Below, piece after piece: positions 28,057 through 34,768 of a DNA stretch of 64,000 nucleotides. Position numbers and translations under genes: made by a program. The stretch comes from CAYZJD01 sp964483455 (GTDB lineage: Bacteria; Acidobacteriota; Terriglobia; Bryobacterales; Bryobacteraceae), in the NCBI GenBank assembly GCA_964483455.1, contig CAZACK010000008.1, forward strand, positions 20,031 to 84,030. Direction: 5' to 3'. The notes beneath the pieces are model-generated. The model was not told the origin of the DNA, did no database searches, and worked only from the letters and a program-made list of their open reading frames with translations. Numbering within the stretch: the first letter of the stretch is position 1; each line of letters opens with the position of its first letter.

Positions 28057-28210
28057 GCCGTGGAGCAGCCGAACCCTCTCATTGTAGCCCGATGTGGAGC
28101 CCCGACCGCGGAAGACGAGGCGCGGGCGTAGCGTAGGCGTAGACGTAGACAACAGATCGGCGCGATCTCTGGCCCAAGCGCGCTACACTGTACGTGAGAG
28201 AAACAGAAGG

Positions 28211-28423
28211 ATGAGCCTGCATGACTACAAGACGGTCCTGTACCGGCAGGATGACGGCTCGTGGGTCGCGGAGATTCCGGCGATTTCAGGCTGCTACGCC
28301 TTGATGGAGACTCGGGAATCAGCACTACTGGAGCTGTCCAAGGTTTTCGAGATGATCGCCGAGGAGTATCGCGAGAAGGGCACTCCCCTGCCAGCCGATA
28401 CAACCGAGATAGTACATGCCTAG
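28211..28423 (+). CDS. hicB: HicB-like antitoxin
   Basis: A 70-residue protein of the short HicB class, with the partial RNase-H-like fold words YRQDDGSWVAEIPAISGCY and ALLELSKVFEMIAEEY. It has no C-terminal DNA-binding domain, which places it in the short class. It neutralises the HicA RNA-cleaving toxin encoded immediately downstream, whose start overlaps this gene by eight bases. AGAAGG precedes ATG 28211. The antitoxin-first order is one of two known arrangements. Confidence 0.85.
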   Translation: MSLHDYKTVLYRQDDGSWVAEIPAISGCYALMETRESALLELSKVFEMIAEEYREKGTPLPADTTEIVHA

Positions 28424-28640
28424 CGCCACTGCGCGGGAGTTCCAGCGCGTGGCCCAAACCCTCGGCTTCACAAAGACCCGGCAGACGGGCAGCCATGAGC
28501 GGTGGATTCATCCGGACAACCGGTCCGTCACGATACCAATTCATGGCGGCCGCGAGATTGGACCTCGGCTATTCCTCAAGATCGTGAGGCAGTTGGGAGT
28601 GACCCTCGAGGAGTTCCGGAGGTTATGTCGAGGGCTGTAA
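28416..28640 (+). CDS. hicA: HicA-like mRNA interferase toxin
   Basis: A 74-residue double-stranded-RNA-binding-fold toxin. The catalytic His is in TGSHERWIHP at residue 27, and the later beta-alpha unit reads TIPIHGGREIGPRLFLKIV. It cleaves mRNA when free of HicB. Translation is coupled to hicB by the overlap. The start is ATG 28416. The gene ends three bases before the stop of the convergent minus-strand gene. Confidence 0.87.
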   Translation: MPSATAREFQRVAQTLGFTKTRQTGSHERWIHPDNRSVTIPIHGGREIGPRLFLKIVRQLGVTLEEFRRLCRGL

Positions 28641-28642
28641 GG

Positions 28643-29527
28643 CTACACGCCGAGGATCCACGCCTCTTCCGATTCAACCTGCGTTCGCGCAGACTGCGAC
28701 AGCGTGGCTGGACCGGCGAACAGAGTTGACAACTGCCCGATTCCGTCAAGCTTGGCGAAGTAGCCGGCGAGTGCCCGAACCTGCGTGGCGTCATCGCCTC
28801 TGGACACGAGCGAAGGATAGATTTCGGCCAGGAGAACAAGCCATTCGCGTTGGCCGCGCGGCGGCAACGGCCGGAGGCCGGTCTGGAAGGGCCAGATGCG
28901 CGTGACCTGAGAGAGGTGGGAATGGTTGCGAAGCTCCCAGACCCGCGGTATTCCGAGGAGGGCCTGGCTGCCGACGGAACCCGGGTAGGTGAGTTTCCAT
29001 ACCGGTTGTGGACCGGATATGCGGCGCTCGGTTACGCGGTACTCGGCGAAGTCGAGCGATGAATACTGGCGGAACTTCCGGGGCGTGAGATACGGGTAAC
29101 TCTGGGCCGGGGGCAATCCCCAAAACGGGAACGCCTCTCCAGAGATACGTTCGTTCAGTCGGGCTGCGACCTCGAACCGGTTATTAGCGTTGTTATCCTT
29201 ATCGACCACGAGCCGCGACAGTTCCTGCCAGGCGCCGCGCCAGGGAGGTGAGCTGTCCAGACCGAGCCGGGCGGCAAAGCCGGCTGGATAGCCGAATGGA
29301 AAGTCGAAACCCACGAGAACCGAGCGCTTCCGCGAGACCAGGCTCACCAGCAGCGAGGCAATTTCGTTGACTGCCTGGCGCCTTGTTGGAGGATTGGAAA
29401 GCGTCGTTTCTTGCACGTTTTCATGCGCGCGCGAAACCGCGCAATACCATATGCTGTCCTTGCCGGTCTTGGGCCTACTGTTGGCGCTCCAATCGACCAT
29501 CACGTACGCGTCGAATTCCGGCATCAT
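28643..29527 (-). CDS. Conserved protein of unknown function (family sometimes labelled molybdopterin-guanine-dinucleotide synthesis)
   Basis: About 294 residues. It opens EFDAYVMVDWSANSRPKTGK and later has SVLVGFDFPFGYPAGFA and NANNRFEVAARLN, then GSVGSQALLGIPRVWELR. These words match proteins that databases often call molybdopterin guanine dinucleotide synthesis or CbiG-like, a label I do not consider proven. The Asp-rich strands (VDWS, GFDFPFG) look RNase-H-like. It starts two bases after the stop of the enolase-superfamily gene, so it is in the same transcript. No signal peptide. Function unknown. Confidence 0.7.
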   Translation of the reverse strand: MMPEFDAYVMVDWSANSRPKTGKDSIWYCAVSRAHENVQETTLSNPPTRRQAVNEIASLLVSLVSRKRSVLVGFDFPFGYPAGFAARLGLDSSPPWRGAWQELSRLVVDKDNNANNRFEVAARLNERISGEAFPFWGLPPAQSYPYLTPRKFRQYSSLDFAEYRVTERRISGPQPVWKLTYPGSVGSQALLGIPRVWELRNHSHLSQVTRIWPFQTGLRPLPPRGQREWLVLLAEIYPSLVSRGDDATQVRALAGYFAKLDGIGQLSTLFAGPATLSQSARTQVESEEAWILGV

Positions 29528-29529
29528 GC

Positions 29530-30798
29530 TCACCTGAACGCCGGGTTCGGTTTGTAGTAATCGCCAGGGATGTACGGGAACTTCTTCGCAAGGTCCGGCG
29601 CGAGTTCCACGCCGAAACCGGGCTTGTCGGGCAGGTCCATGTAACCCTTGCGGACGACGAGGGGGTCCTTGAACACCTCTTCCTTGAGCGGGTTGAAGGT
29701 CTGGTTCAGTTCGAGCATCAGCCGGTTGGGAATGGCGGCGACGAGGGCGGCGTTGGCCATGGTGGTGAGGCCGCCGTGCCAGTTGTGCGGGCAGCAGGGT
29801 TTTCCCTTCAGATGCGCCATGCGGGCGATGTGCCAGGATTCGGTCACGCCAGCGGTGTTGCAGTCCGGCTGGACGATGTCGTAGGCGTCGCGGTCGATCC
29901 ACTCCTTGAACTCGCCGCGGAAGACAAGCTGCTCGCCCCCGGAGACCAACACCCGGCGCAGCGCCTGATTGATCTTGACGTGGCCCTCGACTGCGCCTTC
30001 GGCACGCTGCGGGATCGGCTCCTCGAACCACAGGAACCGCAGCTGTTCGAGGACCGGGCAGATCTCCAGGCACTCCTCCAGCGTCCACCGCATGTTGGCT
30101 TCCTGCATGAGGTCAAGATCCGGACCGACGGCGCGCCGGAGCTTCTCAATCCACGGGATGTACTTCCTGATGGTCATGCCGGCGCGTTTCCAGTCGGTGC
30201 CGATGCGAAACTTGAACGCGGTGTAGCCGTTCTCCTTGTGACGCACGGCCTCCTCGATCAGGTCCTCGGGCCGCTTGTACCACGCGTACTCGACGCCGCC
30301 GCTCGCGTACATGCGAATGCGCGGCTGCGGCGCCGCGTCCTTCGCCAGCAGCCTCCAGACGGGCCGGCCCTTCACTTTGCCGATGATGTCCCACAGCGCC
30401 GCATCGACGCCGGCCCAGGCGACCTGGTGGCTGCGCGACGCGCCGAACCATGCGCCCGCCAGATGCTCAACGTCGAACGGGTTCTTGCCGATCAGGTTCG
30501 GACGGACGTGCTCCTCGATGAACTTCTTGATCCGCTCCGGACCGCCGTAGGGGCTCGATTCGCCGATGCCCGTCGCGCCCTTGTCGGTGAAAACCTCGAC
30601 GAGGACGGCGTCCGCCTTCCAGACGAGGATCTCCGCCGTCATCCATTGCTTCTCGGGCGGGAGTTCAAACGACAGTAGCGTGACGCGAACATCGGTGATC
30701 TTGATGTTCTCGCGGGCGATGTTTTCGAGCGGGCCGGCGCGCACCGCCGCGCACGCTAAGGCTGAGCCCAGGAAGCCACGTCGCGACAACGAAGACAT
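29530..30798 (-). CDS. Exported mandelate racemase/muconate lactonizing-type enzyme 1
   Basis: A 422-residue enolase-superfamily protein with an N-terminal Tat-like signal (MSSLSRRGFLGSALACAAV). The barrel carries the general base Lys in TAFKFRIGTDW, acid ligands in LDLMQEANMRW, FLWFEEPIP and VSGGEQLVF, the Asp of YDIVQPDCN and the His of CCPHNWHGG. Such enzymes abstract the proton alpha to a sugar-acid carboxylate and usually dehydrate it. One ligand position reads Glu (EANMRW) where Asp is common. It is third in a minus-strand series MR, RraA, MR, RraA-like. Probably a periplasmic sugar-acid dehydratase; the substrate is unknown. Confidence 0.85.
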   Translation of the reverse strand: MSSLSRRGFLGSALACAAVRAGPLENIARENIKITDVRVTLLSFELPPEKQWMTAEILVWKADAVLVEVFTDKGATGIGESSPYGGPERIKKFIEEHVRPNLIGKNPFDVEHLAGAWFGASRSHQVAWAGVDAALWDIIGKVKGRPVWRLLAKDAAPQPRIRMYASGGVEYAWYKRPEDLIEEAVRHKENGYTAFKFRIGTDWKRAGMTIRKYIPWIEKLRRAVGPDLDLMQEANMRWTLEECLEICPVLEQLRFLWFEEPIPQRAEGAVEGHVKINQALRRVLVSGGEQLVFRGEFKEWIDRDAYDIVQPDCNTAGVTESWHIARMAHLKGKPCCPHNWHGGLTTMANAALVAAIPNRLMLELNQTFNPLKEEVFKDPLVVRKGYMDLPDKPGFGVELAPDLAKKFPYIPGDYYKPNPAFR

Positions 30799-30808
30799 AG
30801 CGGCGCCC

Positions 30809-31552
30809 TCAGATGCGGTTGAAAATCTCGATCACCTTTTGCAGCGACTTGTGCTGCTTGATGAACGGCACCATCTTCGTTTCGCGCTCGTCGATCTCCT
30901 GGGCGCGTTTCAGCACCTCGACCGCTTTCTCCTTGGGCACGGCGACAACGCCGTCCTCGTTGGCGATCACAATGTCGCCGGGCTTGATCCGGACGCCGGC
31001 GCATTCCACCTCCACTCCGTTAGCGACGCTGGCGTACCGGCCGACCGCGGTAGCCGGCGAGACGCTGCGCGCGTAGACGGGCAGGCCGAGCGAGCGGATT
31101 TCAGCAACATCGCGCACAGCGCCGTCGAGCACCATGCCGGCCATGCCGCGCGCTTTGGCGGAGGTCGCCATGAGCCCGCCGATGGCGGCCACGTCGAGTG
31201 AGCCTTCCATCACGATCACGCCGACTTCGCCGGGCTTCGCATTGTCGATCATCTCGACCGAGTGCTTCACGGCGAGGGCGGGCGTCGCCTTGTCCGGCTG
31301 CGTCGGGCGCACCAGGGCCGTGACGGCGCGGCCGACCACCTGGCCGACGATCACCGGCCGCACGTCGTGAGCGAGATAGCCTCGGCGGCCGACGACCTGG
31401 TCCACCGCGTCGGCCACGGAGGCGACGGTCGTCTTCTTGAAGCCGGAGATCAGCGGGTCTTCGGCGCCAGCGGGAGCTGCCGCCTGAAACGCGGCCAGCA
31501 GGACGACGGAAACGGCACTCAGAACACAGACAACAAAGAGTCTCAGGCGCAT
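30809..31552 (-). CDS. Exported RraA-like protein 1 (aldolase/decarboxylase family)
   Basis: A 247-residue RraA/HMG-aldolase-family protein preceded by a clear Sec signal (MRLRLFVVCVLSAVSVVLL). The family core is GMVLDGAVRDVAEIRSLGLP, with the Arg/Asp metal-binding motif, and IKPGDIVIANEDGVVAVP. Members cleave 4-hydroxy-4-methyl-2-oxoglutarate-type compounds or decarboxylate oxaloacetate; RraA itself inhibits RNase E. With an exported enolase-type dehydratase next door, an aldolase or decarboxylase role on a 2-keto acid is the better inference. It lies 10 bases upstream of enzyme 1 on the same strand. Confidence 0.82.
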   Translation of the reverse strand: MRLRLFVVCVLSAVSVVLLAAFQAAAPAGAEDPLISGFKKTTVASVADAVDQVVGRRGYLAHDVRPVIVGQVVGRAVTALVRPTQPDKATPALAVKHSVEMIDNAKPGEVGVIVMEGSLDVAAIGGLMATSAKARGMAGMVLDGAVRDVAEIRSLGLPVYARSVSPATAVGRYASVANGVEVECAGVRIKPGDIVIANEDGVVAVPKEKAVEVLKRAQEIDERETKMVPFIKQHKSLQKVIEIFNRI

Positions 31553-31573
31553 CGTGATTCACTCCATCAAAGG

Positions 31574-31665
31574 CGGTGACAGGCTACGCAATCCCCGATT
31601 TCACCCCTTGCGCCGGCCACTGCCGAGGGCGCGACGGAAATTGGGGATTGCGTAGCCTGTCACCG
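31574..31665. repeat. Large hairpin of two inverted GGTGACAGGCTACGC elements
   Basis: Two copies face each other: 31574-31602 and 31637-31665. The arms are 29 bases long and match at all but one position, which would be a G-U pair in RNA, with a 34-base spacer. The outer 23 bases of each arm are identical and begin CGGTGACAGGCTACGC. The right arm contains the TGA stop of the RraA-like gene ending at 31660. It lies between the two RraA-like genes and could act as an RNA stabiliser or attenuator. The terminal-palindrome shape recalls REP elements. Confidence 0.8.
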
Positions 31666-32505
31666 TTTTTGCTCCTGTTCGAACTTCTTTCTTAGTTCCG
31701 GACTGAGCGGATACACATCGCGGAAGCGGTGCTTCTTCTGGCGCGCCAGTTCGCGCTCGTAGTCCTCCTGCGCCACGAACTTCCGAACTCGCGAGATCAC
31801 CTCGCCGGCGAGCTGCGGCGGGAAGAACAGCACCGCTTCTTCGTCCGCGTACACCACGTCGCCGGGCAGCACCGCGACCGTCCCCACGCGGACCGGCACG
31901 TTCCAGTCCACCCCGACCTGCGTGGCGGGGAGCGGGTCGAAACCGACGGCCAGCACCGGGAACCCTTCCATCTGCCGAAGCTCCGTAAGATCGCGCGTGG
32001 AGCCGTACAATACCGCGCCGCGCGCGCCCGCCATCTTCGCGCCGAGCGCGGAGATATCGCCGAAGAAGATGCCGTCGGGAATGCCGCCGCCGAGATCGAC
32101 CACCAGCACGTCGCCGGGCTTGGCCTCCTCGGCGGCGCGAACGTTGTAAGCCGCGGGCCAGTCTCCCTCCTTGGCGAGTGTTCGCATCGCCTCGTCGAGA
32201 TCAGGGCGGCGCGGCAGGTAACGGATGGTGAGCGCGCGCCCCACCAGGCGCTCCTGCGGGCGCGTCGACTTCAGGCCGCTGTAGTGGCAGTTCCTGTAGC
32301 CGAGCTGCTGGAGCGCCCACCACACCGCCTCCAGCGGGAAGCTCTTGATCTCCTCCAGTTGCGCGTCGGTGGCCGCCGGCCGCTGCGCGCGCAGGACGTC
32401 CATGACGGGATGGTAGGTGTCGCGCCGGGCGCGGAGGGTGGGATCGGGAGCGACCTGCGCAAACACGGAGACGGCCGCGAAAATGGGAATTGCGTAGCCT
32501 GTCAC
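31660..32505 (-). CDS. Exported RraA-like protein 2
   Basis: About 281 residues. The RraA core is visible (VLVVDLGGGIPDGIFFGDI, then GAVLYGSTRDLTELRQMEG and VLPGDVVYADEEAVLFFP), with the Arg/Asp motif, so a metal-dependent aldolase or decarboxylase activity is likely. The N terminus, VTGYAIPIFAAVSVFAQ, works as a short signal peptide. It starts at GTG 32505, which overlaps the upstream TGA stop (GTGA). Both the start and the first codons lie in a copy of the dispersed GGTGACAGGC repeat, and so does the stop. It pairs with the upstream enolase-type enzyme 2. Confidence 0.75.
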   Translation of the reverse strand: MTGYAIPIFAAVSVFAQVAPDPTLRARRDTYHPVMDVLRAQRPAATDAQLEEIKSFPLEAVWWALQQLGYRNCHYSGLKSTRPQERLVGRALTIRYLPRRPDLDEAMRTLAKEGDWPAAYNVRAAEEAKPGDVLVVDLGGGIPDGIFFGDISALGAKMAGARGAVLYGSTRDLTELRQMEGFPVLAVGFDPLPATQVGVDWNVPVRVGTVAVLPGDVVYADEEAVLFFPPQLAGEVISRVRKFVAQEDYERELARQKKHRFRDVYPLSPELRKKFEQEQKR

Positions 32506-32507
32506 CG
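32485..32507 (-). repeat. GGTGACAGGCTACGC element overlapping a start and a stop codon
   Basis: A third close copy of the element, read on the minus strand as CGGTGACAGGCTACGC then AATTCCC. Its GTGA provides both the stop of the enolase-type gene (32502) and the GTG start of the RraA-like gene (32505). The downstream codons encode the beginning of that protein's signal peptide. Confidence 0.75.
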
Positions 32508-33728
32508 CTTTTCTCCTTCGAACTTGCGGGTGTGCTCCTCGCTCATCTCGACGCCAAGGCCGGGGCGGTCGGGCACAGTGATGAAGCCCTTGTCGATGAT
32601 TTCCCCTTCCTTGACGAAGTTGCGCCAGAGTTCCTGCCGCGGCGACCAGTGCCATTCGAGCACGAGGAAATTCGGGATGGCGGCGCACACGTGCGCCGAG
32701 GCCATGGTGCCGATCGGCGAGACCACGCAGTGCGGCGCGACCGGCACATAGTAAGTATGCGCCATGTCGGCGATCTTGCGTCCTTCAAGCAGCCCGCCGC
32801 ACTTCTGGAGGTCGGGCATGATGATGTCGGCGGCCCGCTTCTCCAGCACCTCGCGAAAGCCATGCCGCAGGAACAGGTTTTCGCCGCAGCAGATCGGCGT
32901 CCGGGTGGACTCGCGCACGTCGCGCATCGCATCGACGTTCTCCGGCGGCACCGGTTCTTCCAGGAATAGCAGCTTGAACGGCTCCAGTTCGATGGCGACC
33001 TGCTTGCCAGTGGTCAAATCGTAGCGCCCGTGCATGTCGACGGCGAGATCGATTCGCTTGTCGAGAGATTCGCGAAGGAAGGCGACCTTCTTCACCATGT
33101 GGTCGATCTCGGCGTTGCTGGCGGTCCAGTTGACCTTGTCCCAGCGCATGGGATCGTCGCGGTCGTCGACGTCGATCTTGACGGCGGTGAAGCCCTGGTC
33201 CGTGATTTCCTGGACCTGCTGCTGTGCGCGGGAATCGCCCGGCTCCAGCGTTTGCGAGTCGCGATACATGCGGATCCGGTCGCGGACCTTGCCGCCGAGA
33301 AGCTGCCAGACGGGCACGCCAAGTGCCTTGCCCGCCAGATCCCACAACGCGATCTCGACGGCCGACAGCGTGGTGACGTACTGGCCCGCTTGCGCGCCGG
33401 CGAAGATCCCGGACGTCCGGATTCGCTCCCAGATCGCCTCGACGTTCAGCGGATCCTGGCCGATGAGGAACGGCCGGAAAGAGGCCACGAGCGGCTGTCC
33501 GCCGACGGCGGCGTCGGTGGCTTCTCCCTGGCCGATCAGTCCCTGGTCGGTGTGAATGCGGACGTGGAGCTGGGGGCCGTGGGCGCGAATCATGGCGGTT
33601 TGAACGCCGGTGATCTTCAGCTTCGGCCGGCGATAGGGCGAGGCGGCGTTCTGGACCGCCGCCGACAGTCCGCGAAGACCGAGCGCCGCGGAGGCGGCGA
33701 GAAACCATCGGCGATTCCGATTCGTCAT
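32502..33728 (-). CDS. Exported mandelate racemase/muconate lactonizing-type enzyme 2
   Basis: A 408-residue enolase-superfamily enzyme with a signal of Tat type (MTNRNRRWFLAASAALGL). Catalytic landmarks are Lys in TAVKIDVDDRD, metal ligands in LAVDMHGRYDL, LLFLEEPVPPEN and PICCGENLF, Asp in DIIMPDLQKCGG and His in VAPHCVVSPIGT. It should bind Mg and abstract an alpha proton from a sugar acid. It is only distantly similar to enzyme 1, so this is not a recent duplication. ATG 33728 was chosen because the signal begins there; the longer frame upstream is not coding-like. It is the first gene of the minus-strand cluster. Confidence 0.86.
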   Translation of the reverse strand: MTNRNRRWFLAASAALGLRGLSAAVQNAASPYRRPKLKITGVQTAMIRAHGPQLHVRIHTDQGLIGQGEATDAAVGGQPLVASFRPFLIGQDPLNVEAIWERIRTSGIFAGAQAGQYVTTLSAVEIALWDLAGKALGVPVWQLLGGKVRDRIRMYRDSQTLEPGDSRAQQQVQEITDQGFTAVKIDVDDRDDPMRWDKVNWTASNAEIDHMVKKVAFLRESLDKRIDLAVDMHGRYDLTTGKQVAIELEPFKLLFLEEPVPPENVDAMRDVRESTRTPICCGENLFLRHGFREVLEKRAADIIMPDLQKCGGLLEGRKIADMAHTYYVPVAPHCVVSPIGTMASAHVCAAIPNFLVLEWHWSPRQELWRNFVKEGEIIDKGFITVPDRPGLGVEMSEEHTRKFEGEKR

Positions 33729-33877
33729 GGCGGCCCTTCGGACGAAAGTGAAATTATAGTCGGGGGAGGATGTCCAAGCAAACCTGGAGAATTCCGGGCA
33801 GAATAAAGGTAAGCGCCAGCAATGTGTCCCACGACCTCGCTGTTCACGATTTCTCTCCTCGCAGCCATTGCTTGGCC

Positions 33878-34768
33878 ATGGTCGAGGGAAGGGGGATCGC
33901 CAGTTCGATGAACGCGACCGTTTCCCGCCTGGCGTCGCGAATCGCCGAGGAATTGGGGCAGGCCGCCGCCAGTGCGCGCCGTGAGACCGCCGAACGGCTG
34001 AACCAGGCGTCACGCCGCTTGCGTCAGAGCCGCTCGGACGAAGAGGTGTATGCCGCCTTGTCCGATTCAGCGGCGCGCTTTGCGAAACGCGTCGTTCTGC
34101 TGCGAGTCGCCGAAGGCGGGGACAAACTCTCATTTACCGGCGGATCCGAGACGGCGATTCCTTTGGAGGCCGCGCCGGCCATTGCCGCGGCAGTGTCGTC
34201 CGCCGACACTGTGGTGGCGATGTGCACGCCAGGCGAATTGTCTCCGCCCGTTGCGGCGGCGCTCGGCGAAGCTCCCGACCGGAGGCTCTGCATCCAGCCG
34301 GTTCGCGGCCGGGGTGAGACAATGGCGGTCCTGTGCGCCGTCTCGGAAGAAACGGCCGCGCTCGAATTGCTCGCCTCGATCGCGGGATCGGCGCTGGAAT
34401 CCCTGTCGCCGAAGCCGCCCGCTCGGCCGGCGGATCCGGTCGCGATCGCCCAGGCGCCGGCGCCGGCCGCTTCGGCGATCGCTCGTGCAGATCAACCCAT
34501 CCACCTGCGGGCCCAGCGGTTCGCCCGCGTTCGGGTGGCGGAGATGCGTCTGCGGAAGCCGGGTGCCGTGCTGGGCGGACGCGCGTCAGGAGACCTGTAC
34601 ACAAGGCTGCGCCTCGAAATCGATGCCGCACGGGGAGAGTTCCGGAGACAGTTCCTGGCCCCCTGCCCGTCGATGCCCGATTACTTTCACCTGGAAGTGC
34701 TCCGGGCCCTCGCCAATGACCAGACCGCCCTGTTCGGCGCGGACTATCCAGGACCACTTACTTCCTGA
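33878..34768 (+). CDS. GAF-like domain protein of unknown function
   Basis: About 296 residues if started at ATG 33878; ATG 33908 is equally possible and neither has a strong binding site. Helical residues near the start (QASRRLRQSRSDEEVYAAL) lead into an alpha/beta region with GAF-like spacing (VVLLRVAEGGDKLSF to IQPVRGRGETMAVLCAVS). A Pro/Ala linker and a conserved-looking C-terminal helical segment (RLRLEIDAARGEFRRQF) follow. There is no output domain, signal or membrane span. Its stop overlaps the start of the lytic transglycosylase gene by one base, so the two are coupled. It could be a cytoplasmic sensor for cell-envelope work; this is inference only. Confidence 0.6.
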   Translation: MVEGRGIASSMNATVSRLASRIAEELGQAAASARRETAERLNQASRRLRQSRSDEEVYAALSDSAARFAKRVVLLRVAEGGDKLSFTGGSETAIPLEAAPAIAAAVSSADTVVAMCTPGELSPPVAAALGEAPDRRLCIQPVRGRGETMAVLCAVSEETAALELLASIAGSALESLSPKPPARPADPVAIAQAPAPAASAIARADQPIHLRAQRFARVRVAEMRLRKPGAVLGGRASGDLYTRLRLEIDAARGEFRRQFLAPCPSMPDYFHLEVLRALANDQTALFGADYPGPLTS

